From Bacillus manliponensis (GTDB lineage: Bacteria; Bacillota; Bacilli; Bacillales; Bacillaceae_G), in NCBI RefSeq assembly GCF_000712595.1, contig NZ_JOTN01000006.1:62001-126000 (forward strand): a stretch of DNA of 64,000 nucleotides, read 5' to 3'. Positions 7,991-16,212 of this stretch are shown one piece after another. Position numbers and translations under genes: made by a program. Under the pieces are notes generated by a model. That model ran no database searches. It was not told the DNA's origin and saw only the letters and a list, made by a program, of their open reading frames with translations. The stretch's first letter is position 1. Each line of letters opens with the position of its first letter.

Positions 7991-8767
7991 ATGAAGTTGG
8001 AAGAACTGAGTTTGAACACATTATTATTTTTAGTAATGGCAGGCTTTCTCGCGGCATTTATAGATTCTGTCGTAGGGGGAGGCGGCTTAATTTCATTTCC
8101 AGCATTATTGTTTACAGGATTACCACCATCAACTGCGCTTGCAACGAATAAACTTGCAAGTACGATGGGCTCTTTTACGAGTACGGTCGCATTTATACGG
8201 TCAGGGAATGTGAATTTTCGGTTAGTTACGAAATTATTTCCGCTAACGATAATAGGTTCTTTAATAGGTGCCTATATTGTAAAACATATATCACCAGAAA
8301 TATTGAAACCGCTAGTGCTAGTGTTATTAGTTGCAGTTGCCATTTATACTATCTTTAAAAAAGATTGGGGAAAAGATGCAAAGTATAAAGGGATGAACTG
8401 GAAAAGGGGCATTATTTTTGCTGTTCTTATATTTGCAATCGGATTTTATGATGGCTTCTTTGGTGCAGGTACAGGGTCGTTCTTATTATTCTCTTTCTTA
8501 CTTGTTGGATTTGATTTTCTTCAATCGGCTGGAAATGCAAAGGTTTTAAATTTTGGGAGCAACATTGCAGCACTTGGTATGTTTTTATATTTAGATGCAG
8601 TTAACTTTGCATACGGTATCCCAATGGGAATTGCAATGATATTTGGAGCGCTAGCCGGGTCAAACTTTGCAATTAAAAAAGGGGTTTCTTATGTTAGAGG
8701 ATTATTTATTGCGGTTACCCTCATTTTGATTTGTAAAAATGTCTTTGATTATATGAAAGAAATTTAA
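7991..8767 (+). CDS. TSUP (TauE/SafE) family anion permease
   Basis: 258 residues with about eight membrane segments. The family's duplicated signatures are clear: FLAAFIDSVVGGGGLISFPALL near the N-terminus and FYDGFFGAGTGSFLLF in the second half. TSUP proteins move organosulfur anions such as sulfite or sulfoacetate, and other small anions, across the membrane. The substrate cannot be told from sequence. It is divergent from the TrmB regulator, which may control it. SD GGATGGAGAG precedes the ATG. Confidence 0.9.
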   Translation: MKLEELSLNTLLFLVMAGFLAAFIDSVVGGGGLISFPALLFTGLPPSTALATNKLASTMGSFTSTVAFIRSGNVNFRLVTKLFPLTIIGSLIGAYIVKHISPEILKPLVLVLLVAVAIYTIFKKDWGKDAKYKGMNWKRGIIFAVLIFAIGFYDGFFGAGTGSFLLFSFLLVGFDFLQSAGNAKVLNFGSNIAALGMFLYLDAVNFAYGIPMGIAMIFGALAGSNFAIKKGVSYVRGLFIAVTLILICKNVFDYMKEI

Positions 8768-8774
8768 AAAGTAT

Positions 8775-8803
8775 TTGACTATTTTAATTATTCCGGGTAT
8801 TAT
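8775..8803 (+). promoter_or_regulatory. Promoter of the lysK T-box leader
   Basis: TTGACT (8775-8780), 17-base spacer, TATTAT (8798-8803). Transcription would start near 8810, giving a leader of about 340 bases before lysK. Confidence 0.7.
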
Positions 8804-8834
8804 CGGTAACAATACAAAATATAAAGGCAATGAA

Positions 8835-9111
8835 GAGAAGAGTAATTAAGAATGTTTCATGTACAGAGAACTCCGGTAGCTGAGAAGGAGCGTGATCATC
8901 TTAATGAAAAAAGACTTGGAGCTTCGCACGGAACTAAGCTTTTTGCTTACGGATAATGCGACGGGTTCTCCCGTTATAGAGATAGAGTATCGCAATATAT
9001 TGCCGTACTTGAAGAGGTTAATATGGTGACATATTAACAAACTGAGGTGGTACCGTGAAGTGAACAACTCTCGCCCTCAAGATGAAAAATCTTGGGGGTG
9101 GGAGTTTTTTT
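8835..9111 (+). promoter_or_regulatory. T-box riboswitch leader of lysK
   Basis: The conserved T-box AGGTGGTACCGTGAA lies at 9045-9059, followed by a G+C-rich terminator (stem between about 9063 and 9105, then T7). Upstream are the usual Stem I elements, including ACAGAGA near 8861 and a GAAGGAGCG-type segment near 8884. Uncharged tRNA would bind the leader and promote the antiterminator, raising expression of the downstream synthetase. From memory, the equivalent B. cereus lysK T-box has been studied experimentally and shown to be functional. I could not fix the specifier codon by eye. Confidence 0.92.
9063..9111 (+). terminator. T-box terminator hairpin
   Basis: Stem ACTCTCGCCCTCAAGAT with ATCTTGGGGGTGGGAGT and a short GAAAA-type loop, then TTTTTTT. 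It competes with the T-box antiterminator immediately upstream. Confidence 0.88.
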
Positions 9112-9155
9112 ATTTGGGTGAGAAGGGTGGAAAATTTTGAACGAGGTGATGGGAT

Positions 9156-10718
9156 ATGCACTGGGCATATAAAATAGCAGAGGAATTGATTGAAAAGTAT
9201 CCAAACAAAGAGATGTATGTATGTGCATCTGGAATTAGTCCTTCCGGCACTGTTCATATCGGGAATTTTAGAGAAGTTGTGACAACGTATTTTGTTGTTC
9301 AGGCTTTGCAACGTTTAGGAAAGAAGACGCGGTTCATTCTTTCATGGGACGATTATGATCGGTTTCGAAAAGTTCCTCAAAATATAGACGTATCTTTTGA
9401 GCAATATGTAGGCATGCCATACTCTAAGATTCCAGATCCATTTGGCTGTCATGCAACCTATGCGGAGCATTTTGAAAAAGAATGTGAAGTTACTCTTGAA
9501 CAGTTTGGAATTGAAGTGGAGTATATTTATCAAAGTGAGGAGTATCAAAAAGGACGATATAATCAATATATATTAGAAACACTAAAAAGACGAAAAGAAA
9601 TTTACGATATTGTTATGAAATTTAAAACGGCTGAACGTAACGAACAAGATCGAGATGCTTTTTATCCTATTTCTTTATATTGTGAGCAATGTAAAAAAGA
9701 TACAACGACAATTCACATGTTTGATGAAGTAGCAGAGTGGCTTCAATATAATTGTAATTGTGGTCATGGAGGAAAGCTTTTTATTATGGAGTCGCAAAAT
9801 ATAAAACTAAGCTGGAAAGTCGATTGGCCAATGCGTTGGATGGTGGAAGATGTCGTTTTTGAGCCTGGTGGCCGAGATCATTCTTCAGAAACAGGAAGTT
9901 ATAATGTATCCAAAGAAATAGCGCAGGAAATTTTTGGATATGAAGCACCGCACTATGCAGCTTATGATTTTATCAGTATAAAAGGGGATAATCAGAAAAT
10001 GTCGAGTTCGTCTGGCAATATCATAACGCCAAGTGAACTATTGCAAATTTACTCCCCAGAAATGATACTGTTTCTATTTGCAAAATATAAACCAAATGCA
10101 TCATTTCAAATTGGATTAGATGAAGACGTGATTCGAAATTATACGGAGTATGAAAGGTATTATGAAGCATATAAAAATGGTGTTTTACAAGATGAAAGTA
10201 TTTATCATTCGATTAGATTAGCAAGTGCACATACTGAGACGGAACTGTTACCGAAATTTAATCACGTAGCGAGTATACTTCCGTTAGTTAATTTTCATGT
10301 ATCGGAGCTAGAAGGTGTGCTACATCAATTAGGAGAAACGTATAAGAAAGAAGCGGTTGCCACTGTGAGTAACCGAGTACGATATTGGATAGAAAATTGG
10401 CATCCAGAAAAGGCGCTTCGAGTTAATGAGAAGAAACACGTAGCGTACTATGAAACGTTACAAGATATAGAAAAAGAATGGGTAAAGCAGCTCTGTAATG
10501 TGATTCGTAATAACTCACAGCTTAGCAATGAAGAAATGTTGAGAGAAATATATGCAATTTGTCATCTTGAAGATAAAAAAGAGATGAAGAAAAATCAGAA
10601 GCGTTTATTTACGATTGTATACAAGCTTGTTTTAAATAATCAAAGTGGTCCGCGTTTGCCGGTATTATTAAAGGTAGTTGGAACGGATAAAATGCTGTCT
10701 TTACTAGAGTTTGAGTGA
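9156..10718 (+). CDS. lysK: Class I lysyl-tRNA synthetase
   Basis: 520 residues. Class I signature motifs are present: HIGN at residues 34-37 within SGISPSGTVHIGN, and KMSSS at 281-285. Two Cys pairs (YCEQCK, CNCG) mark the zinc-binding insert. It charges tRNA-Lys using ATP. In the B. cereus group this archaeal-type enzyme coexists with the usual class II LysS, and the pair has been reported to act jointly on a tRNA-like RNA. Start ATG 9156 with GAGGTGATGG SD. Regulated by the T-box leader upstream. Confidence 0.96.
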   Translation: MHWAYKIAEELIEKYPNKEMYVCASGISPSGTVHIGNFREVVTTYFVVQALQRLGKKTRFILSWDDYDRFRKVPQNIDVSFEQYVGMPYSKIPDPFGCHATYAEHFEKECEVTLEQFGIEVEYIYQSEEYQKGRYNQYILETLKRRKEIYDIVMKFKTAERNEQDRDAFYPISLYCEQCKKDTTTIHMFDEVAEWLQYNCNCGHGGKLFIMESQNIKLSWKVDWPMRWMVEDVVFEPGGRDHSSETGSYNVSKEIAQEIFGYEAPHYAAYDFISIKGDNQKMSSSSGNIITPSELLQIYSPEMILFLFAKYKPNASFQIGLDEDVIRNYTEYERYYEAYKNGVLQDESIYHSIRLASAHTETELLPKFNHVASILPLVNFHVSELEGVLHQLGETYKKEAVATVSNRVRYWIENWHPEKALRVNEKKHVAYYETLQDIEKEWVKQLCNVIRNNSQLSNEEMLREIYAICHLEDKKEMKKNQKRLFTIVYKLVLNNQSGPRLPVLLKVVGTDKMLSLLEFE

Positions 10719-10766
10719 TGAAAGAAATTAAAGAAAAGCTAGTATAAATGAGGGCAAGATAAGTAT

Positions 10767-10808
10767 AAAAAAGGTGAGGGCTACGATTATATAAAGCTCT
10801 CACCTTTT
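10767..10808. terminator. Bidirectional terminator between lysK and the HAD-Nudix gene
   Basis: Stem AAAAGGTGAGGGC/GCTCTCACCTTTT flanked by A-run and T-run, so it can stop both converging transcripts. Confidence 0.8.
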
Positions 10809-10811
10809 CTA

Positions 10812-12053
10812 TTAGCGAATATAAGCTACACTTGTTTGATCTAAAGCGTCTTTCAGCCACCTTGGATGCATATGTAGAAGGTCCTTTGGTAGTTGATTTA
10901 TAGGGAAATATTTTGCATCTAATGTTTCATCATTTTCGATTTGTAAAGCCCCGCCAACTACTTCACATTGAAAACAAGTTGTGATGAAATGATTGACTCT
11001 TCCATCAGGATATTCGAATACTTGCGAAGTAGGATCAGAGTATACACCAATTAATCGAGTTACTTTCACTTGAAGGCCTGTTTCTTCATAAATTTCCCTC
11101 ATGATTGCTTCTTCTACAGTTTCACCTAGTTCAACATGTCCTGAAGGAATGCCCCATAATCCGTTATCAGCACGCTTCATTAAAAATACTTGTTCCTCTT
11201 GATCGAGTATAATTCCAGCTACACCAGCTTTAATGTCTTCTGGCCAAGCGAAGGGTGGCTGATTCCATCCTTTAATTCGAATTTGAGTATTAAATAAATC
11301 TTGTAAGGTTTGTATTTTGGCATCGGGATTACGAAAGTCTGTCGTTGATGGGAAATCTATTGTTTTTTCGTTACATACTAAAATGGCCTGTAATCCAGCT
11401 TGGTGTGCTCCTAAAATATCAGTATATCGGTTATCACCGATCATTACTGTTTTAGAAGTAGAAGGCAATTCTTCCAGTGCAATTTGGAACATATAAGAAT
11501 ATGGCTTTCCAACAATAAAAGGCTTTTTCTTTGTAGAGACGCGAATAGCTTCTACAATTGCTCCAACAGCAGGTAATGGTCCATCTTGAGTTGGAAATGT
11601 TAAGTCAGCATTTGTTGCTACAAAAGCTGCACCGTTATGAATGAGCTTGGCAGCTTTTTGTATGTCATGGAAGGATAAGTTACCATCCCATCCAACAACA
11701 ACAGCTTCAACTTCTTCAGAATCAGTAATATGAATGCCTAATTGTTCGCACTCCCATTTTAAATTTTCGTCACTTAAAATAAATGCTGTTTTGATTTGCT
11801 TTTTGTATAAATGCTGTGCTGTTGCCCAGCTAGAAGTAATTACTTCATCACTGTTAGCTTGTATACCAAAGTTATTTAAGCTCTTTGCTGTTTTTTCACG
11901 TGTTGTACATGGATCATTTGTTAAAAAACGAATTGATTTGTTTTCTTGTCGTAGTCGCTTTAGAGCTTCTACTGCTCCTGGAAGAGGTTTATCGCCTATA
12001 TAAACTACGCCATCTAAATCAAATAGAAATGTATCAAAGGAATTCACTATCAT
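10812..12053 (-). CDS. HAD-IIA phosphatase fused to a Nudix hydrolase
   Basis: 413 residues, two enzymes in one chain. Residues 1-255 are a NagD/HAD-IIA phosphatase with FDLDGVV (nucleophile D12 and acid D14), FLTNDPCTT (motif II), VGKPY (motif III lysine) and MIGDNRYTDI (motif IV). Residues 275-413 are Nudix, with a complete Nudix box at 305-327 (GHVELGETVEEAI...REIYEETGL). It is the last gene of the riboswitch-led operon, 45 bases after the methyltransferase. HAD and Nudix enzymes elsewhere destroy toxic thiamine-precursor and thiamine-diphosphate analogues, so a clean-up or self-protection role is plausible here but inferred. Confidence 0.9.
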   Translation of the reverse strand: MIVNSFDTFLFDLDGVVYIGDKPLPGAVEALKRLRQENKSIRFLTNDPCTTREKTAKSLNNFGIQANSDEVITSSWATAQHLYKKQIKTAFILSDENLKWECEQLGIHITDSEEVEAVVVGWDGNLSFHDIQKAAKLIHNGAAFVATNADLTFPTQDGPLPAVGAIVEAIRVSTKKKPFIVGKPYSYMFQIALEELPSTSKTVMIGDNRYTDILGAHQAGLQAILVCNEKTIDFPSTTDFRNPDAKIQTLQDLFNTQIRIKGWNQPPFAWPEDIKAGVAGIILDQEEQVFLMKRADNGLWGIPSGHVELGETVEEAIMREIYEETGLQVKVTRLIGVYSDPTSQVFEYPDGRVNHFITTCFQCEVVGGALQIENDETLDAKYFPINQLPKDLLHMHPRWLKDALDQTSVAYIR

Positions 12054-12098
12054 GTTATTCTCTCCTCAAGTTGTTATCGTATTTTGCTTAAAGAAAAT

Positions 12099-12866
12099 TT
12101 AGTCTGTTAGTGGTTTAATAGATCGATAAATAATGAAGGGAGGGGAGTCCCATTCGTTTTTCCACTTCGTAAATTGATGTTTCTGTTCAATTGTTTTTAA
12201 TTCCATGCTCGGAATGTGATGTAACGTTGGTTCTAGTTTTTCGATTTGTTGAAAACCGACTTTATGTAATAATTCTTCATACATAGATTTTGGCCAATGA
12301 AAATCATGTAATATAAGATCTTCTCCATTTTCTATATGTAGAAATTCTTGCCTTGCTTCCCCGTATGCATAAGTCTTTCCTTGTATTCCATTTTGAAAAG
12401 TTGAAAATGGAATACCTGTTGAATCTGGATTTGTATCTAAAATAACAAATGGTGCGTTTGGTTTTAATACTCTATAGACTTCTTTCATAATCCGTTCAAT
12501 TCTATTTTTACTTTCCGTGTTAATAAATACGTAACAAGTCATAGCGCCATCAAGTGAACAATCTTCAAGAAAAGATAATTCGTCATGTTGAATAAGGTGA
12601 TAATCTACTTGTGCGTGATGCCTTTTTTTAGAAGCAATGTCCAGCATTTCTTGCGACTCATCAACGGCGATAACGTGTAAATCACTATTTTCAGCCAATC
12701 GATATGCTACTTTTCCTGGACCGCATCCATAATCAAGAATGGTCTTTACATTGGTATTAGAAAGAAATGTTTCAAAGACAAAACGAAATCCTAAAGTTTG
12801 TTCTAATATATCATTATAAGCTTCAAATTTATTAGCGATATTTTCTTCTTTAAAAGAGGTTTTCAT
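12099..12866 (-). CDS. Class I SAM-dependent methyltransferase
   Basis: 255 residues. Motif I is ILDYGCGPGKVAYRLA, the acidic ribose-binding end of strand 2 is VIAVDESQEML, and YRVLKPNAPFVILDTNP forms the later strands. The acceptor is not evident. It lies third in the TPP-riboswitch operon, after a deoxyribosyltransferase-like protein and a cytidylate hydroxymethylase-like protein. In bacimethrin formation a methyltransferase adds the 2-O-methyl group to hydroxymethylcytosine, and this protein is the natural candidate for that step. SD AAAGGAG precedes the ATG. Confidence 0.85.
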   Translation of the reverse strand: MKTSFKEENIANKFEAYNDILEQTLGFRFVFETFLSNTNVKTILDYGCGPGKVAYRLAENSDLHVIAVDESQEMLDIASKKRHHAQVDYHLIQHDELSFLEDCSLDGAMTCYVFINTESKNRIERIMKEVYRVLKPNAPFVILDTNPDSTGIPFSTFQNGIQGKTYAYGEARQEFLHIENGEDLILHDFHWPKSMYEELLHKVGFQQIEKLEPTLHHIPSMELKTIEQKHQFTKWKNEWDSPPFIIYRSIKPLTD

Positions 12867-12898
12867 TATATCGTTCTCCTTTTATGAAATTTACTATA

Positions 12899-12924
12899 AA
12901 CCAGTGGGAAAGCTCCCACTGGTT
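12899..12924 (-). terminator. Intercistronic hairpin (weak terminator or mRNA stabiliser)
   Basis: Perfect 11-bp stem AACCAGTGGGA/TCCCACTGGTT with a 4-base loop in the 74-base gap between the TS-like gene and the methyltransferase gene. On the minus strand only TTTATAG follows, so termination would be partial at best. It may lower expression of the two downstream genes relative to the first two. Confidence 0.5.
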
Positions 12925-12940
12925 ATAAATAACGCTCTAC

Positions 12941-13942
12941 TTATTTCGTAAGTGCTTGAAAATGTGATGGCCATTTATTAAAAATAAAATGTTGATAAAC
13001 TGGTAACAAGTTGTCATATAAAGAGATATCAATTGGTCTTTTATAAGCAATACATTGATATAAACTAAAAAGTAATAAAATTTGTTTCCAATATAGTGGT
13101 AATGGTAATTGATCAATGTCTGTGCTAGATAATTGTATATGGTCGTTTCGTAGTAAATTTTCATACTTTAAAACGGCTTGAATGAAAGGCCAATTATCCA
13201 TAGAAGGCATTTCAGGAAATGTAAAGTTATACTGATCATTACTTTCTGCTTCATGAAGTACTCTTTTAACCCAATCATTATCTGGTTCATATATATGAAC
13301 AGACCCTACATTATGAAAATATTCTCCTAGTTCTAGTCCAAGCTCTTTTGCCATTAGTTCTTGTATAAATGTGAAGGAGAAAAGGTCACTAACCATTCCG
13401 CGGAAAGCATCATTTGCCCGCATATAAGATGACATATATAATTTGTTTTCTCTCACAAAAAGCTGCAACCCGATTGTGCAAGATACGTCAATGTTATTTG
13501 CTACCACAAGCTCAGTTGCATCAAAAATTTGGATAAAGGCTCTCTTAGAATCTGGGTCTTCTTTTGTTAATAAGTCTTTCATCTTTTGCCATTGATTGAT
13601 TTTTGCATTACCAAACTCAAATATTTTTGGTCCGTAAGCAGTGCCAGTTAATGTTTTTTGATTCATAGAGTATGCTGGCATTTTTTTATTGTAATAGCTA
13701 ATAAAATCAAGGCCATTGCTTCCTGATAAATACCATAAAACTTCGGCAAAATTAAAGATAATATTTGTTTTTCTACTTTTCGAGTAGCAAACTCGCTCTA
13801 CAGGGTTTTGAACATGAAAATGATAGTTTAATTTTTCGCGACTATGATTACCACGTGGTGCGTTAAAAAACTGTGGACGATAATAAGTTTCTCGTAACGT
13901 TTCTATATAAGCTTCATGAAAGGTATTGTAATGCACATGCAT
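12941..13942 (-). CDS. Thymidylate synthase homologue, predicted CMP/dCMP 5-hydroxymethylase
   Basis: 333 residues. TS landmarks are retained: EVLWYLSG with the conserved Glu (67), nucleophile Cys155 in VSCTIGLQLFV, phosphate-binding Arg175 and Asp178 in YMRANDAFRG, and VHIY (H216, Y218). The residue aligned without gaps to E. coli TS Asn177 is Asp186. That exchange marks enzymes acting on cytosine nucleotides, such as T4 dCMP hydroxymethylase and CMP hydroxymethylases like MilA, and engineered N-to-D TS accepts dCMP. It starts 5 bases after the deoxyribosyltransferase-like gene. The ATG is only one base from the AGGAGG, so the GTG two codons in (13936) may be the true start. Confidence 0.85.
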   Translation of the reverse strand: MHVHYNTFHEAYIETLRETYYRPQFFNAPRGNHSREKLNYHFHVQNPVERVCYSKSRKTNIIFNFAEVLWYLSGSNGLDFISYYNKKMPAYSMNQKTLTGTAYGPKIFEFGNAKINQWQKMKDLLTKEDPDSKRAFIQIFDATELVVANNIDVSCTIGLQLFVRENKLYMSSYMRANDAFRGMVSDLFSFTFIQELMAKELGLELGEYFHNVGSVHIYEPDNDWVKRVLHEAESNDQYNFTFPEMPSMDNWPFIQAVLKYENLLRNDHIQLSSTDIDQLPLPLYWKQILLLFSLYQCIAYKRPIDISLYDNLLPVYQHFIFNKWPSHFQALTK

Positions 13943-13947
13943 TCCTC

Positions 13948-14403
13948 CTATACAAATTGCGAATATAATTGCTCAAGTTTTGTTAAATAGTCGGATTCTT
14001 CTTTGAAGTAAATGAATGTTACATTTGCAACTGTCGCAAGTCCTTTTATTAAAAACGCGTAGTCTTTTCCTTCTTCTAGTAATAAAATGATTGGCTTATC
14101 TAAAGCTGAAGCCCATCCAATTTCAATGTGTGTACCTGGAGATGCTGGTGAACCAGGGAAAGCAACAAATAAGTCGCAAGCGCGAATTTCTTTAAAATCA
14201 ATGGCTGTACATTCATCTGGTGTCATAAAATCTTTTCCCCAGCCTTCTCGCTTATGCGCATTATGTACGGAAAAATCTCGTTTCTCAAAAAATGAAATGA
14301 GATTTAGTAGTTTTTGTTTTTCATGTTGTTCCATCATACCTGTTTCAGGGTTTACTAAATTTTTAAAAGGGCCAGCAAGAAACATTTTTTTATTTGCATT
14401 CAT
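13948..14403 (-). CDS. Nucleoside 2-deoxyribosyltransferase-family N-glycosidase
   Basis: 151 residues. Family motifs: FLAGPF near the N-terminus, the DLFVAFPG strand, and GTHIEIGWASALDKPI with the catalytic Glu. Members either exchange bases on deoxyribosides or simply hydrolyse nucleotides. MilB of mildiomycin synthesis and its bacimethrin counterpart cleave (hydroxymethyl-)CMP to free base. The adjacent TS-like gene begins 5 bases downstream, giving the same pairing as MilA/MilB. It is the first gene after the TPP riboswitch, with SD AGGAGTG. Confidence 0.85.
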   Translation of the reverse strand: MNANKKMFLAGPFKNLVNPETGMMEQHEKQKLLNLISFFEKRDFSVHNAHKREGWGKDFMTPDECTAIDFKEIRACDLFVAFPGSPASPGTHIEIGWASALDKPIILLLEEGKDYAFLIKGLATVANVTFIYFKEESDYLTKLEQLYSQFV

Positions 14404-14422
14404 GTGTATATCACTCCTATAT

Positions 14423-14460
14423 AAAAAATAAAAACCACTTCAAAATAGGAAGTGGTTTTG
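14423..14460 (-). terminator. Expression-platform terminator of the TPP riboswitch
   Basis: On the minus strand, stem AAAACCACTTC/GAAGTGGTTTT followed by TTATTTTTT, between the aptamer and the first gene. This is the usual layout of a riboswitch that ends transcription when ligand is bound. Confidence 0.8.
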
Positions 14461-14504
14461 TAAACGAAATAATAAAACTAGCTTTATTTGCTCAGTATCA
14501 TAAC

Positions 14505-14606
14505 GTTTTCACTTCCCTACGCTGGTATAAACAAGATCAGGTTCAAAGAGTTGAAGACTTATAGCCTTCTCTCAGCTTTTCATTCAAAAGCACCTCTAGT
14601 GACTCT
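14505..14606 (-). promoter_or_regulatory. TPP riboswitch (THI element)
   Basis: Minus-strand reading gives the conserved aptamer: TCACTAGAGGTGC, CTGAGAGAAGG, TTTGAACCTGATC, and ATACCAGCGTAGGGAA, closed by P1 TCACT/AGTGA. These are the diagnostic THI-box blocks in correct order. A terminator follows at 14423-14460. Thiamine diphosphate binding should switch off the operon at 14403-10812. No core thiamine biosynthesis gene is in that operon, which makes its gene content notable. Confidence 0.95.
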
Positions 14607-14844
14607 TTATGTAATTGTAAGAACATCAATGTTAAAGTATCACAAATAAATAGAATAGTCTATATATAAGAATTATTTTTATGTTGATAAAATATATGAG
14701 TTTCTTGTGAGGTAGGTATAATGGTTTTAGGAAAGTTCTAAAAAAGCACTCCTATTAAATTCATGTTTGTAAGGTAAAGTATATAACTGTACAATGGCTA
14801 CAGAGGTATTTAAAAATGATTATGTGTAAGGTAAGGAGTTTCCT

Positions 14845-15498
14845 ATGACAATTATAGATAAATTAAAACTGAAAAAATTTACAAATATGGCTGTATTGAA
14901 CCAACCAAGTGATTATCACATATTTACTGAACAGGTAACGAAGCTTTCAGAAAATCATGATGCGATTTTTATATTTGTAGAAACAATCGATGAAATGGTT
15001 ATTCATACAAAATATATATTAAGTCATGACGCGTTATTACTTGAAAATGGATATGTATTTTTTGCATATCCGAAAAAGGGGAATAAGCGTTATAAAACAT
15101 TTGTTCATCGAGATGAAATGTTTCCAGCTCTCGAAGTTGGAGAAGATGGTTATATCGGTAATAGCGACGTGAAATTTGCACGTATGGTAAGTATGGATGA
15201 TGTTTTTACAGTAGTAGGATTAAAACGTGAGAAAAAGAAAGTGAAGAAAACATCAGCTGCGAGTCAGTGTGTTGCCGATTATGAAGAGAAAGTAAAAGAT
15301 ATTGAAGCGTTATTAGCAGATCATCCAGAAGAACTTGATTTTTATAAAAGTTTAACACCGGGTTATCAAAAGGACTGGGCACGTTACATTTTTTCAGCAA
15401 AGCAACAAGCAACGCGCGATAAACGTTGCAAGCAAATGATCGACATTCTTTCACAAAAATATAAGACTGTAGATCTATTTCGCCGGAAAAAGAAATAA
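14845..15498 (+). CDS. YdeI/OmpD-associated-like domain protein
   Basis: 217 residues. The C-terminal third (LADHPEELDFYKSLTPGYQKDWARYIFSAKQQATRDKRCKQMIDIL) resembles the YdeI/OmpD-associated ('bacteriocin-protection') helical domain. The N-terminal part (residues 1-125) is an unassigned alpha/beta region. A lysine-rich linker (EKKKVKKTS) separates them. The function of the family is not established. SD AAGGAG lies before the ATG. The gene lies 26 bases upstream of a GNAT gene, probably on one transcript. Confidence 0.65.
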   Translation: MTIIDKLKLKKFTNMAVLNQPSDYHIFTEQVTKLSENHDAIFIFVETIDEMVIHTKYILSHDALLLENGYVFFAYPKKGNKRYKTFVHRDEMFPALEVGEDGYIGNSDVKFARMVSMDDVFTVVGLKREKKKVKKTSAASQCVADYEEKVKDIEALLADHPEELDFYKSLTPGYQKDWARYIFSAKQQATRDKRCKQMIDILSQKYKTVDLFRRKKK

Positions 15499-15524
15499 AA
15501 AGCGAATGAAGTAAGGGGGATATG

Positions 15525-16097
15525 ATGAAGATACTGAAAATGTTACAAGAGGAATGTACAATCGAAATAAAAGAACAAATCTTCTCATTAATGAAGGAAG
15601 AATGGCCAGAAGCATTTGAAGGACTTGATGAGGAAATATTATGGCCAGATTCACTTGAGATAAATCCAGTTTCTTTTGTTCTTATTCTCGATGGAATTGT
15701 AATGAGCCACGTGGCTGTCGTATCAAAAGAAATTGAGCATGAAGGAGAAAAGTATACAGCGTATGGTCTTAGTGAAGTCATGACAAATTCGTTATATCGT
15801 AAGCGAGGATATGGCTTATTACTTATACAGACAGCCTACTCTTATATAAAGCAGCAAGGTGCAGATGTGAGTATATTTACTTGTGACCCACATCTTGTTC
15901 CGTTTTATAAGCAAGGTGGATGGGAGCAATTACAAAGCGCTTGTCTTGTAGGAGGGACAAGAAGAAAACCGTTTCGAAGTGATTCTTTAGAAAAATGTAC
16001 AATGGTGAAGTTCTTTTCAGAAAAGGCTCAGAAAAATCGAGATACGTTCGAGGAAGCAGATATATATCTTGAATTGAGGGAAAAGCAGTTGTGGTAA
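15525..16097 (+). CDS. GNAT acetyltransferase
   Basis: 190 residues. Motif A appears as SLYRKRGYGLLLIQTAYSYIKQQGADVSIFTCDPHLVPFYKQGGW, a standard GNAT acetyl-CoA site and C-terminal fold. The substrate is unknown. There are two tandem ATGs (15522 and 15525). The second is preferred because the SD AAGGGGGA ends only two bases before the first. The pair with the upstream YdeI-like gene is conserved in orientation and spacing typical of an operon. Confidence 0.82.
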   Translation: MKILKMLQEECTIEIKEQIFSLMKEEWPEAFEGLDEEILWPDSLEINPVSFVLILDGIVMSHVAVVSKEIEHEGEKYTAYGLSEVMTNSLYRKRGYGLLLIQTAYSYIKQQGADVSIFTCDPHLVPFYKQGGWEQLQSACLVGGTRRKPFRSDSLEKCTMVKFFSEKAQKNRDTFEEADIYLELREKQLW

Positions 16098-16212
16098 CGT
16101 GAGACACATAGGGGTTTTTCATTGTTATTTTTAAGCTACAAAAGGTTGAAGAAATTAGTTTAAAAAAGAGAATTTCTCACGAGAAACAGCGGAAAAAGAC
16201 GCCTATTTTTCA

